From Candidatus Methanoperedens sp. (GTDB lineage Archaea; Halobacteriota; Methanosarcinia; Methanosarcinales; Methanoperedenaceae), in contig JAPZAS010000004.1 in the NCBI GenBank assembly GCA_027460525.1, forward strand, positions 49,055-113,054: a stretch of 64,000 nucleotides of DNA, read 5' to 3'. Below the pieces are notes generated by a model. That model worked only from the letters and a program-made list of their open reading frames with translations, was not told the origin of the DNA and did not search any database. The position numbers were made by a program, and so were the translations under genes. Positions 27,053-36,182 of this stretch are shown in pieces (the stretch's first letter is position 1; each line of letters opens with the position of its first letter).

Positions 27053-28404
27053 ATTGAATAATAAAGTGTTCCGGATATAATCGCCCCTGAAATGGTAGCG
27101 AACAGATTGACCCCGTTGTTAGAAAGGTAACCTTTCCGCTGGAGCGTGGCGCCGAGCACACTATCAATGTTTGTTCCGATAAATCCTCCTGCTATAACAG
27201 CCACCAGAATACCGACATCATTTTTTATTAACACGTATGCAAAAAGAGCAATTATGGATGCTCCGAAAAAGGCAGCCCATTCGCCTAAGTGCGAAACTGC
27301 GCCATCGGTGCCAGACCTGACTTTTTTGAATGTCGTTATCATCCTGGGCTCCCCTTTGTATGTTTCGCCTATCTCGCTTGCCAGCGTGTCGCCGCATGCT
27401 GTGGCAACCGAGCCAAGATAGGCGGGCAATAAAATCTTCGCATACGAAGGAAATATCCCATACGCCACTGCGAGGGAAAGGGCAGCCAGCGAGTTGCTGA
27501 AGACGTTCTTATATCCCCGCATACCTCTTTTTTCCTCGGCAATCCCACGAGCGAATTTATAGTGGTATTTGTAACGGGTAAATATACTTCCCAATAAAAA
27601 AAAGGCGAGAAGTATAGAAAATAAAAACCAGCCTTTATCGCTTGATATAATAATCACGACGCCGAACAGTGTTGCACTCAGCATGGCGGATATATCCGCG
27701 ATACGAAGCCTGTATGCAAGATATCCGAGTACAAAAGAAAAAACAAGCGCCAGCATAAGATATACTATACCCACGTTATATCCAAACATAAAGAAAAGCC
27801 ACATTACCATAGCCGAGCCAAAAGGGATAACGATATTATCCTCTGTGGTTGTCATGGATTCAAGAAGTGCGGCGGTAATGGCTCCGATTACTGCAAGGAA
27901 AAAGAGCTTTCCGTAGGGGAAATCCTGTAAAGTAGAGCTAAGTATCCATATCCAAGCTCCTGCAAGGAAGGCAAAAACGCTACCCGCACTCAAAAAAATA
28001 ATGCTTGATTTTGCAGAATATAACCTGGCATCGTTCTCTTCAGTTTGTTTTGCTTTATCAAGACCGTTTATAACATCAGCCACGCCATCGCCAAACGTTG
28101 TAATAGCAAAAGCCGCACCTATTATGAATAGAGGGAATTCAACAATTGAACGTATCATGAAAAGGATAGACATGGTAAAAAAGAGCTGTATAAAACCAAT
28201 AAGTTTTCCTGCTTTAACATCGGATTCACGAGCAAGGAAGCTGAAAATGGATGATTTAGGGGGGATTATTGAAAAAAATACTGCTCCACCAAAAAATGCT
28301 GCTGACATAAAATAAGGTGTTTTTACGAAAGGAAAGAGCAGTACAATCAGCCCAAGAAAAATATAGATGCCCTGTTTCTTACAGCCCGATGCAAGCCTCA
28401 TCAT
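27043..28404 (-). CDS. DUF92 membrane protein fused to a dolichol-kinase-like domain
   Basis: About 450 residues with a dozen or more hydrophobic segments. The N-terminal half has AAFAITTFGDGVADVING, a CTP-dependent lipid kinase/cytidylyltransferase-like motif. The C-terminal half is DUF92 (GSVATACGDTLASEIGETYK; AGGFIGTNIDSVLGATLQRK), the family of the phytyl-phosphate kinase VTE6. The two halves look like distant duplicates. Next to two cis-prenyltransferase genes, a role in making or recycling polyprenyl phosphate is likely but inferred. The frame is open to 28479, which would overlap the divergent gene; the ATG at 28404 avoids that. Its stop codon lies inside tRNA-Arg. Confidence 0.75.
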   Translation of the reverse strand: MMRLASGCKKQGIYIFLGLIVLLFPFVKTPYFMSAAFFGGAVFFSIIPPKSSIFSFLARESDVKAGKLIGFIQLFFTMSILFMIRSIVEFPLFIIGAAFAITTFGDGVADVINGLDKAKQTEENDARLYSAKSSIIFLSAGSVFAFLAGAWIWILSSTLQDFPYGKLFFLAVIGAITAALLESMTTTEDNIVIPFGSAMVMWLFFMFGYNVGIVYLMLALVFSFVLGYLAYRLRIADISAMLSATLFGVVIIISSDKGWFLFSILLAFFLLGSIFTRYKYHYKFARGIAEEKRGMRGYKNVFSNSLAALSLAVAYGIFPSYAKILLPAYLGSVATACGDTLASEIGETYKGEPRMITTFKKVRSGTDGAVSHLGEWAAFFGASIIALFAYVLIKNDVGILVAVIAGGFIGTNIDSVLGATLQRKGYLSNNGVNLFATISGAIISGTLYYSMGS

Positions 28405-28460
28405 CACAGAAACGGTATTTACAGGCAAATACTTTATCCTTACGCCCCAATAAAAGAACA

Positions 28461-29114
28461 ATGGGATTGATTTCAGCATTATATGAATGGAAGCTCAGAA
28501 ATGCAATAAAAAAACAGGATGTACCGAAACATGTCGTCCTTGCCATAGCAGAAAGCGATGTGCTCGCAGATAACAATTATAATAAACTGAATTCTTTCGC
28601 TGCATGGTGCAAAGAGACGGGGACAGATGCCGTTACAATATACATAAGTATAATCGAAGTGGATGCACAGCTCAGCAAAAAAATATGCGGTAAATTGTCC
28701 ACGGAAATACCGTCCGTACTACATGGCATAACTCCCAATATTAATGTAATCACGCGCGGGGACAAAGAAATAAAAAAACACGCAAGCGAAGGAATGGCTC
28801 TTGATATCTCACTCGGGTATAGCGGAAAATATGAATTGACAAGGTCAATTAAGGAAATAATGGCACAGGTAGAACGTGGAATCCTGAACCCTGAGGATAT
28901 CAATGAAGAAGTAATCGAATCCTATCTGTTGTTCAAATCCGAACCTGACATTGTAATACGTGCAGGAGGCAAGAGATTGACAGATTTCCTAATATGGCAA
29001 TCCGTTTATTCTGAGCTGTATTTTACGGATGTTAACTGGCTGGATTTCAGGAAGGTTGATTTCCTGAGGGTGATAAGGGATTTCCAGAAGCGGCAGCGCA
29101 GGTTCGGGAAATAA
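28461..29114 (+). CDS. Divergent cis-prenyltransferase homologue lacking the catalytic aspartate (partner subunit?)
   Basis: 217 residues from ATG 28461. The C-terminal half is clearly UppS-like (PDIVIRAGGKRLTDFLIWQS; SELYFTDVNWLDFRKVDFLR), and the YSGKYELTRSIKEIMA stretch parallels YGGRQELVDAARRMA of the neighbour. The N-terminal VPKHVVLAIAESDVLADNNY aligns with VPSHVAIIMDGNRRFAKKHG but replaces the catalytic Asp with Ala30 and loses GNRR. It should therefore be inactive alone and may be the NgBR/Nus1-like partner of the canonical enzyme; heteromeric cis-prenyltransferases are known in Methanosarcina. It ends three bases from the convergent uppS stop. An upstream in-frame ATG at 28317 is rejected because it overlaps the divergent gene. 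Confidence 0.8.
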   Translation: MGLISALYEWKLRNAIKKQDVPKHVVLAIAESDVLADNNYNKLNSFAAWCKETGTDAVTIYISIIEVDAQLSKKICGKLSTEIPSVLHGITPNINVITRGDKEIKKHASEGMALDISLGYSGKYELTRSIKEIMAQVERGILNPEDINEEVIESYLLFKSEPDIVIRAGGKRLTDFLIWQSVYSELYFTDVNWLDFRKVDFLRVIRDFQKRQRRFGK

Positions 29115-29117
29115 TAG

Positions 29118-30071
29118 TTACCACTTTATCATGCCTTGCATCGCAACATTGTGATGTGCGAGTTCGTGGAGTATCTTTATTATCTCTTCCTTGGGGATTG
29201 AAATGAATCTCCTTGAGATGCGGATAACATCTTCCACTTCCACCATGCCGTAATAACTTAACAGTTTGACAATTCGCATAACCGTGCTCTTTTGCCTTTC
29301 ATGCTCCCTCGTTTGATACGTGCGTATAGCGCGAAGGAAGTCTATTCTTCGGAACTCGGGCCAGAAAGGGGCGCAGAAATATGCAGCGCACTCATTCCCG
29401 TTTGCCTGCCATGGAAGGAAATTTGATAAGCGCTCGTCTCCACCGGTTCGTATAATAAGGTCTACATAGGGCACAGAGCCGCTTGCAGGATACAGGTTAT
29501 TCGATATGGTCTCTTCATTAATGTCTCTTAGAGATAGCTCGCCGTTCCTGATTTTCCACGCCATCCTCCGTGCAGCATCAACAAGCTCCTGCCTCCCGCC
29601 ATAGGCAAGCGCCACATTAAGATATACACCGTCGTAATTTTTTGTAATCTCTTCGGCATGTTTTGCAGAAGATTGCAAAGAGAGGGGAAGATTTTCTATA
29701 GTACCAAGCACCCTGACTCTCATTCTGCGTCTATGAGTTCGTTCATCAGTGCATATTTTATCAAACTTAATCCCTATAAGCTCAAAAAGCCTTTTTTTCT
29801 CCAATTCTGATCTTACAAAATTCTCTGTTGAAAAAGCATAGACTGTGAGCTGTTTAATACCCAGATCAAAACTCCAGTCAAGAACTTTTTCTGTCGTGTC
29901 TGCTCCCCTGAAATGACCATAATACTGTGCCAGCCCATGCTTCTTTGCAAAGCGTCTGTTGCCGTCCATTATAATTGCAACATGCGATGGGACAGGCTTA
30001 TCCTTTATTTCATTGGCAAGTAAAGCCTCATAACCTCCGTACAAAATTCCCGACAAGCTCAATCGAACCAC
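29118..30071 (-). CDS. uppS: Polyprenyl diphosphate synthase (cis-prenyltransferase)
   Basis: 317 residues with the complete catalytic set: VAIIMDGNRRFAKKHG (Asp36), TVYAFSTENF, VALAYGGRQELVDA, and DLIIRTGGDERLSNFLPWQ with the pyrophosphate-binding arginines. It elongates farnesyl or geranylgeranyl diphosphate with isopentenyl diphosphate to the long cis-polyprenyl carrier for glycan assembly at the membrane. A tail of about 70 residues after residue 245 (KLLSYYGMVEVEDVIRISRR; EEIIKILHELAHHN) exceeds typical UppS length and looks helical, perhaps a partner-binding extension. It is convergent with the divergent homologue and 31 bases downstream of hel308. Confidence 0.92.
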   Translation of the reverse strand: MVRLSLSGILYGGYEALLANEIKDKPVPSHVAIIMDGNRRFAKKHGLAQYYGHFRGADTTEKVLDWSFDLGIKQLTVYAFSTENFVRSELEKKRLFELIGIKFDKICTDERTHRRRMRVRVLGTIENLPLSLQSSAKHAEEITKNYDGVYLNVALAYGGRQELVDAARRMAWKIRNGELSLRDINEETISNNLYPASGSVPYVDLIIRTGGDERLSNFLPWQANGNECAAYFCAPFWPEFRRIDFLRAIRTYQTREHERQKSTVMRIVKLLSYYGMVEVEDVIRISRRFISIPKEEIIKILHELAHHNVAMQGMIKW

Positions 30072-30102
30072 GCATCATTAACTGTCTAATAAGTATTAAA
30101 AT

Positions 30103-32301
30103 TTACCTGAAATCTCCCAGCTTACGCTGCTCATCGGCTGGCTCCTCGACGGGTACGGGAGTACCTATCTGTTTCAGGATTTTTTGAGCAATTTTCGGGC
30201 CAATGATTTTTGCAATAATACGCGGCTCCGCCGCCCGAAGCGCTTCCATATCCCTGAATCCGGCATCATAAAGCTTTCTTGCCCTCACCCTGCCTATGCC
30301 TCTTATCTGGATAAGGTCAAGAAGTTCTTGTGCTGCCCCGTATTCAACGCGTTTTTCAAGTTCCCGCGTTTTGTGTGCTATCGGGCTTTTCTGGAATGCA
30401 GCAAGTTCAGCCGTTGAATGAACAAGCCACAGCATTGTTTCGGAGAGAGCACGTATATCACCTTCACCGATGCCGAATTTCTTAACAATATCTTCTTCTT
30501 TTTTCTCATTTATCCAGTCAAGCATCACGCATGCGGTTTTTACCTCTGAAAGGAACCATTCGTAGTCAACCTTGAACTGCGCAGGTACGTGAACGAACTC
30601 CATGTGGTGCTCCATGACCAGATCACTTAACCATTCATAATCGTTTGAGCGAAGATACAATTGCCGCATGTCCGGCGTCCTGCATGCAAGATGAAGAAGC
30701 GTCAGCTCCGTGTACAGCATGCCTTTTTCATCTATCTTCTCCATCCCTTCAAGTATCATTGATGCAGAAAGCGGGTCTATGTATAAGCGGGATACAAGTT
30801 CCCCGAGGCGGGTGGCAAAAAGACCGTCTTTCTCTATTATCATCTTTTTTTCAACAAGGAAATCTATTATTTTTTGAATCACAGCCTTCAAGCTCCACGG
30901 CTCCTGCTGGGTAGAGTAAAAAGTTGCTCCCATGAACTCAAGCAGTTCTTCCATGCTCCTTGCAAAACCTGTTGCGATTGTGGAAAGGATATGTGTGCGA
31001 AGTGCATTTTCCGAACCGAGTTTTGACCAGATTTTTTCAACATCAGCAAGAACATACTGCCTCATGAGTTCCTCAAGTTCATCGTACGTTTTTGCCACAA
31101 GAACGGCTTCGCCGTAAGGATCAAGCCGAGGTCGCCCTGCCCTGCCTGCCATCTGTTTGTACTCAAGCACAGGGATGGGCACGAGTCCGAAATTAACATC
31201 GTACCTCCGATATCCTTTTATTATGACGCGCCGCGCCGGGAGATTCAGCCCCGCAGCCAGCGTTGGCGTAGCAGCTATCACTTTTATCGTGCCCGCGCGG
31301 AACCCGTCCTCAATAATCTTGCGCTGCTCAGAGATAAGACCTGCATGGTGAAATGCGCTTCCATTCTCGATGCCCATGGCAAGCTTTCTTGCAGCCTCCA
31401 CCTCGCTTGATTCCCGGAGATCTGAGGCAAGAACGTGAAGTTTCTCTTTTGTTTCACCGGATAGGAGAGAGGATATGGATGTTCCGATGCGCAAAGCCAT
31501 GCCTTCAGCATTCTTGCGGCTGCTCTCGAATATAAGGCACTGCCCGCCCTCGGCAAGGGTGTCGACAACCAGTGATATGGTGCTGTCTTTGTGGGTTTCT
31601 TTGATTTCGCGCTGGGAGGTGGCGAAATTTATAGCATTTCCGAAGAAGACCCCCTCTTTTAACTCTATGGGGCGCCAGTCGCTCACAACAAGCTCGGCAC
31701 TCAGCCATTTTGCAATCTCGTTGGCATTGCCTATGGTGGCTGAAAGCGCGATAAGCTGCATTTTCGGGTTCATGCGCATCAATTTTGCAAGCACTATCTC
31801 AAGCGTGGGACCCCTGTCAGGGGAATCGATGAGATGAATCTCATCCGCGATTACAATTGTTATCTCCTCCATCCAGCGCGTCCTGTTGCGCAGGAGGGAA
31901 TCCACTTTTTCGGACGTGGCTACGATAATGTCAAAATTCCCGAGCCACTCTTCAGAAGAATCATAGTCGCCGGTTGAAATGGCGGTAGATATTCCCCTGC
32001 CGTCTCTTTTCCTTATACTTTCAAATTTGCGGAAGCTGTCGTACTTTTCGCTTGCAAGCGCCCGCAGTGGCACGATATACAGAGCTTTTCCCCGCTTGTT
32101 CTCATCCAGTATTGAGCTTAGCATGGCAAATTCTGCAAGCAAGGTTTTGCCTGAGGCCGTGGGTATTGCCGCCACGAGATTCTTGCCTTCGAGCAACCCT
32201 CTACCAACAGCATCAGCCTGAGGAGGATAGAGTTCGGTTATACCTGAATCCTTATAGAATTGGATGACGCTGTCAGGAAGGTCGAGGTCTTGGATGTTCA
32301 T
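30103..32301 (-). CDS. hel308: ATP-dependent DNA helicase Hel308
   Basis: 732 residues with all superfamily 2 motifs: Q-motif ELYPPQADAV, Walker A AAIPTASGKTLLA near residue 45, DEIHLIDSPDRGPTLE, SATIGNANEIAKWL, and HHAGLISEQRKIIED with QMAGRAGRPRLD. The C-terminus has the Hel308 ratchet domain and a helix-hairpin-helix (IRGIGRVRARKLYDAGF), ending with PVPVEEPADEQRKLGDF. It unwinds lagging-strand fork DNA 3' to 5' in replication restart. The short C-terminal tail could bind a partner such as RPA or PCNA. It is divergent from the uracil-DNA glycosylase gene, another repair gene. Confidence 0.95.
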   Translation of the reverse strand: MNIQDLDLPDSVIQFYKDSGITELYPPQADAVGRGLLEGKNLVAAIPTASGKTLLAEFAMLSSILDENKRGKALYIVPLRALASEKYDSFRKFESIRKRDGRGISTAISTGDYDSSEEWLGNFDIIVATSEKVDSLLRNRTRWMEEITIVIADEIHLIDSPDRGPTLEIVLAKLMRMNPKMQLIALSATIGNANEIAKWLSAELVVSDWRPIELKEGVFFGNAINFATSQREIKETHKDSTISLVVDTLAEGGQCLIFESSRKNAEGMALRIGTSISSLLSGETKEKLHVLASDLRESSEVEAARKLAMGIENGSAFHHAGLISEQRKIIEDGFRAGTIKVIAATPTLAAGLNLPARRVIIKGYRRYDVNFGLVPIPVLEYKQMAGRAGRPRLDPYGEAVLVAKTYDELEELMRQYVLADVEKIWSKLGSENALRTHILSTIATGFARSMEELLEFMGATFYSTQQEPWSLKAVIQKIIDFLVEKKMIIEKDGLFATRLGELVSRLYIDPLSASMILEGMEKIDEKGMLYTELTLLHLACRTPDMRQLYLRSNDYEWLSDLVMEHHMEFVHVPAQFKVDYEWFLSEVKTACVMLDWINEKKEEDIVKKFGIGEGDIRALSETMLWLVHSTAELAAFQKSPIAHKTRELEKRVEYGAAQELLDLIQIRGIGRVRARKLYDAGFRDMEALRAAEPRIIAKIIGPKIAQKILKQIGTPVPVEEPADEQRKLGDFR

Positions 32302-32383
32302 TTCAGAGCTAAAAGGTGAGGATGCTTAAAAAGAATTTCTCAAAGGAAACTTTAAAGCGATTGCTCAACCTCTCATAATCAGG

Positions 32384-32977
32384 ATGTCAAAGCAGAAACT
32401 TATGGAGGAGGTAGTTGCAGAGGTTCAGGATTGCAGGAAATGCCGGCTCTGGAGATATGCAAAGAACCCTGTTCCTGGAGAGGGCAACCCGGATGCCAAG
32501 CTGATGCTAATAGGCGAGGCGCCGGGTTACCAGGAAGATATTAAGGGCAGACCTTTTGTTGGGAGGGCGGGCAAGCTCCTCGATACGCTGCTCTGCGGCA
32601 TTGGTCTTGGGAGAAGGGATGTTTATATAAGCAATATCGTAAAGCATCGCCCTCCTGAGAACAGGGCACCGAAGGAGGATGAAATCAAGGCTTGCGCTCC
32701 TTACCTTGATGAACAGATTCAGATAATAAGGCCAGAGATTATTGTTACACTGGGAAAGCACTCAACACGATATATTCTATCAAAGGTGAATATAGAGAGT
32801 GAAGGAATAACCGGGGTTAGAGGACGGCTCTACAAGGAGAGGCTTTTTGACTTTCCGGTCAGGATAATACCCACATATCATCCGGCAGCGGTGCTCTACA
32901 ATCCAGCGTATTTGTCCAGCCTCGAAGAAGATTTCAGAAGGATAAAAACTGAGCTTAAGGCTTCCACCAACATATAA
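32384..32977 (+). CDS. udg: Family 4-type uracil-DNA glycosylase with Cys-to-His change at an iron-sulfur ligand position
   Basis: 197 residues. Active-site motif GEAPGYQEDIKGRPFVGRAG at residues 44-63 and C-terminal HPAAVLYNP at 166-174 are those of thermophile-type family 4 UDG. The cluster ligands in this family are C-x2-C...C-x14-17-C. Here C17, C20 and C104 (KACAPYL) are present, but the third position, normally Cys in the NVLKCRPP context, is His88 (NIVKHRPPENR). His can ligate iron-sulfur clusters, so the cluster may survive with altered properties. It removes uracil from deaminated DNA. The start at 32384 lies close to the divergent hel308. Confidence 0.9.
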   Translation: MSKQKLMEEVVAEVQDCRKCRLWRYAKNPVPGEGNPDAKLMLIGEAPGYQEDIKGRPFVGRAGKLLDTLLCGIGLGRRDVYISNIVKHRPPENRAPKEDEIKACAPYLDEQIQIIRPEIIVTLGKHSTRYILSKVNIESEGITGVRGRLYKERLFDFPVRIIPTYHPAAVLYNPAYLSSLEEDFRRIKTELKASTNI

Positions 32978-33024
32978 CATGACAGTTTTATATTATAGAA
33001 GGTAATTTTAATTCTCGTGGTATT

Positions 33025-33558
33025 ATGGTAACATTTAAGAATGCACTATTTATAGCAGCTATCGGGCTTGTAGTTCTCTTCTCAGGATGCACAGGTACCC
33101 AGCAGGGCAAAGTATCAGAAACTGCGGCGCCTACCCCTGCTGTGCAAACCACAGGCGAACAGACTCCTGTTGCGACCTCAAGCTATCAGCTTGCACTTGA
33201 AGTTAAGACACTTGCGGATTGTATCGTAAGTGGAACAAAACAGCCCTGTACTCAAGTAAATCTGGATGTTAAAAATAACAATCCGCAGAGCCTCGATGTT
33301 GCAGTGGTTAAAAACACACTCGGACTAAAAGACGGGAGAACACCGAATATGTACGACAGCGTGGGCGGATTAAGTACCGCGTGCGTGCGCAGTACCGGCT
33401 TGCAGTTTAAGCTGAGTGCTAATACGAATCAAAATCTTGCCATGTGCTATCCCTTAGTCCATAAGAGCGATGCCCCAACGTTAAATCTTGGTGTGATGAT
33501 AAACGGAGAACGAAAGGACTACCCCTTTGATTTAACCAAATATGGGCTGACGGATTAA
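33025..33558 (+). CDS. Predicted exported lipoprotein of unknown function
   Basis: 177 residues. Residues 5-21 form a hydrophobic signal peptide ending in the lipobox FSGC, so Cys22 is the probable lipidated residue. A Thr/Pro-rich linker (to about residue 52) is followed by a small beta-rich domain (YQLALEVKTLADCIVSGT...; VNLDVKNNNPQSLDVAVVKN; LSANTNQNLAMCYPLV) with four more cysteines that could form two disulfides. The LDVKNNNPQSLDV pattern resembles DUF4352-like surface domains, but I cannot assign the family. It probably sits on the outside of the membrane. Monocistronic. Confidence 0.7.
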   Translation: MVTFKNALFIAAIGLVVLFSGCTGTQQGKVSETAAPTPAVQTTGEQTPVATSSYQLALEVKTLADCIVSGTKQPCTQVNLDVKNNNPQSLDVAVVKNTLGLKDGRTPNMYDSVGGLSTACVRSTGLQFKLSANTNQNLAMCYPLVHKSDAPTLNLGVMINGERKDYPFDLTKYGLTD

Positions 33559-33742
33559 AACGAGGTTCTCAAATGACGTATCATCTGCACGCCTGTTGGT
33601 GAAAAGGTCGTATTCTTATACGGAAAGTTTTAAACTTTATTAATGTACAATGCCGTTATCTGCCCGATAGAAAACACATAAGGTTAATCGCAACCTGATA
33701 CGGATTCACACTAATTACTCAGTCTATCCGGCGGCTTATTTC

Positions 33743-34891
33743 ATGTCAGAGTATCGAAAAAACCTTGGTCTTGCCGAGCTTGTAAGTTTCGGTGTGGGAG
33801 GAACCATAGGCTCAGGCATATTCGTGGTTCCAGGCATAGCTGCTGGATTAGCAGGTCCAAGCTCGCTGCTTGCCTGGCTCATGGTTGCAATCTCAGCAAG
33901 CTGCGTCATGTTATCGCTTGCCTGGGCGTCATCAAAATATCCCTCTACGGGTGCTTTTTATTCCATATTTTCAAAAGTCTTTGGCAGAAGGCTTTCAGGC
34001 TCTGTGGTTATACTTTATTTGATAGGTTCAGTTTTCGGCATAGCTACAATTGCAGCAGGGATAGGGCAGTATGTGACTTTTTTCGGGTATCCTGATGTGC
34101 TCTGGCTTGAGATAGTAATCATAGCTCTGTTAGGCATAATCAACATTATAGGCGTAAGACCTTCAGGGAATATTGAAAACGTCCTCACCCTCCTGAAAAC
34201 CCTTCCCCTGATTGTTCTGGCTATTTTTTTGCTGCCGTATATTCTTAAGGAAAACTTTACCCCGTTTTTCACAGGGAATAAAACTGATTTTTTAAAAGTA
34301 GCGATTATCGTGTACTGGCCATACACAGGTTTTGAGATAAGCGCAATACCGGCGGGTGAGACCAGGAATATAAAGGATGTGTTCGCATCGCTTGTAATTG
34401 TGATGCTGATTACCACAACTGTATATCTTTTTCTGAACGTCGCCCTGATAGGCAGCATGGGAAGCGGGTTGCTGGCTTCATCCTCAGCACCTTTGGCACT
34501 CGCGGCGGCCAAGGCATTTCACACCTCTGGAAAGGTAATGGCTGTAATCGGAATTATAGCCATGCTGTCTGCGCTCAATGCTTATATTCTTGCAGCCTCG
34601 CGTGTTTTGCAGAATATATCGTTTGAAAACAGTATTCGCCTGCTCCCTGATCTGAGCAGGAAAGGAACGCCGTATATGGCGATTGCAGTCAGTGCCGCAG
34701 TCGGGGCATCGCTGCTGCTATTCACCAATCATTTCGCACAGCTTGCTACGATTTCAGTTCTCGCCACACTGCTGCCTTATATTTTTATATGCGTTGCCAC
34801 ACTGAAGCTTTTCGAGAACCCCAAAATCCGTACGGTCGCTGCAGTTGGGCTTGTATCCACACTGGCTATTCTTGCGACATTTGTTTTATAG
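33743..34891 (+). CDS. APC-family amino acid permease (short form)
   Basis: 382 residues with the APC signature at the first helix (LVSFGVGGTIGSGIFVVPGI, residues 12-31) and regular hydrophobic segments to the end. PYTGFEISAIPAGETRNIKD matches the sixth-helix region. It probably imports an amino acid by cation symport or exchange; the substrate cannot be told. At 382 residues it is shorter than the usual 430-500, ending in TLAILATFVL, so the last helix or two seem to be missing. It is convergent with the flavin oxidoreductase, two bases between stop codons. Confidence 0.85.
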   Translation: MSEYRKNLGLAELVSFGVGGTIGSGIFVVPGIAAGLAGPSSLLAWLMVAISASCVMLSLAWASSKYPSTGAFYSIFSKVFGRRLSGSVVILYLIGSVFGIATIAAGIGQYVTFFGYPDVLWLEIVIIALLGIINIIGVRPSGNIENVLTLLKTLPLIVLAIFLLPYILKENFTPFFTGNKTDFLKVAIIVYWPYTGFEISAIPAGETRNIKDVFASLVIVMLITTTVYLFLNVALIGSMGSGLLASSSAPLALAAAKAFHTSGKVMAVIGIIAMLSALNAYILAASRVLQNISFENSIRLLPDLSRKGTPYMAIAVSAAVGASLLLFTNHFAQLATISVLATLLPYIFICVATLKLFENPKIRTVAAVGLVSTLAILATFVL

Positions 34892-34893
34892 AG

Positions 34894-36165
34894 TTATTTT
34901 ATCGAGTTCATACTTTCTGCACACTCAAAACCAGCCTTGATCGAGCCGTTCATGCTCCTCTCAGGATAGTTCCCAGCCGAGAACATGCCGGCAAGATAAA
35001 GCCCATTGATATTTGTTTTATAAGGAAGGAGTTTTCTCCTGTATCCTACTTCATACACAGGCGCAGTATCTAAATCCCTGCGCATGCGCCACCATTTCAC
35101 CTTTTCCCGAAATCCCGGGAAGAGTTTTTCAAGACCGCCAAGGTACAGCTCGATAAGCTCTTCATCGCTACATTTCCAGAGCATACTGTCGGGATTCTGG
35201 AAGTACGAGGTCACGTACATCAAATGCTCCCCGTAATCTGAAGCCGGGATAAAGTTGGTATGTTCAATCACTGCGCCGAACGGAAATTTTCCCTTGATGT
35301 TCAGCCAGTAAACATCGCCCATTACTTTTTCGGTCAATCCAAAGAGAGCGCATGCAGTACCCTGATAATTTATATCCATATCAAGTCCTGAAAGCCTTGT
35401 ATTGATTATTTTTTCAAGGATATGGGGGGCAACAGTTGAAATAATCCTGTCGCATTCAATGCGCTCACCATCCGCAACCACGCTCAGCACTGAACCATCC
35501 GCAACCTCGATCTTTGATACGTTGCCCTGCCTTATTATGCCCCCTCGTTTCCTGATACTATCAGCCATTGCTTCTATAAGCGCATGAAATCCCCCGCGCA
35601 TGTAACCCAACCGCTCGCCCCTTGCACCCCTGTTCGAGCGTATCCTGACGCGTCCGAGCAGCCAGGCAGCGGAGACGTTTTCTTTATTTTCCCCGAACTT
35701 GCTCGAAAGTAGAGGAAAGAAGAAATTATTATAAACGGATTCGCCTGCGGTGTCGATTATCCAGTCTTTTGCAGTGATATCATCGTAAGGAGTAGTGTCT
35801 TTTATAGCCCTTGCTTTCAGCACAAGCCTTGTTAACCTTATAACATCCATCAACGGCAAAGCTTTCAGGATTTCAAAAGGGGTATTCATAGGATAGATCT
35901 TACCGTTAAGATAATACCCGGTCGTGCCCCTGAGCCATTCAAGCCGATTCCCCAGACCGAGTTCATTTATCAAGCATATAAGTTCTGTATCGCCTGCAAA
36001 AATATGATGGTAGTATTTTTCGATATGATAGTTATCGATATCATAGCTTGAAGCCATGCCTCCAAGCTCGGGTTCTTTCTCGATGATCAATATTTCATCC
36101 CTGCCAGCAAGCCTGTATGCAGCAGCCAGCCCTGCAAGTCCGCCGCCGATGATAATGGTTTTCGT
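34894..36165 (-). CDS. FAD-dependent oxidoreductase (amine-oxidase-like) with probable ACG start
   Basis: About 424 residues. The usual first start codon in frame is TTG at 36090, but that would cut off the FAD-binding Rossmann motif. Reading upstream in frame gives KTIIIGGGLAGLAAAYRLAG, then RDEILIIEKEPELGGM, with no stop before 36165. The codon just before that Lys is ACG (36163-36165), preceded at five bases by a strong AAGGGAG ribosome site (36171-36177). I therefore take ACG, or an ATG miscalled as ACG, as the start. The rest (HIEKYYHHIFAGD; WLLGRVRIRSNRGARGERLG; YLAGMFSAGNYPERSMNGSI) is a complete UDP-galactopyranose-mutase/phytoene-desaturase-like enzyme. Substrate unknown. It follows the DUF169 gene closely. 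Confidence 0.8.
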   Translation of the reverse strand, partial: TKTIIIGGGLAGLAAAYRLAGRDEILIIEKEPELGGMASSYDIDNYHIEKYYHHIFAGDTELICLINELGLGNRLEWLRGTTGYYLNGKIYPMNTPFEILKALPLMDVIRLTRLVLKARAIKDTTPYDDITAKDWIIDTAGESVYNNFFFPLLSSKFGENKENVSAAWLLGRVRIRSNRGARGERLGYMRGGFHALIEAMADSIRKRGGIIRQGNVSKIEVADGSVLSVVADGERIECDRIISTVAPHILEKIINTRLSGLDMDINYQGTACALFGLTEKVMGDVYWLNIKGKFPFGAVIEHTNFIPASDYGEHLMYVTSYFQNPDSMLWKCSDEELIELYLGGLEKLFPGFREKVKWWRMRRDLDTAPVYEVGYRRKLLPYKTNINGLYLAGMFSAGNYPERSMNGSIKAGFECAESMNSIK

Positions 36166-36182
36166 AAAATCTCCCTTCGCTG

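Noticed and set aside
28317..28460. 48-codon N-terminal extension of the divergent cis-prenyltransferase homologue
   Set aside because: It overlaps the 5' part of the divergent DUF92 gene, and homology starts after ATG 28461.
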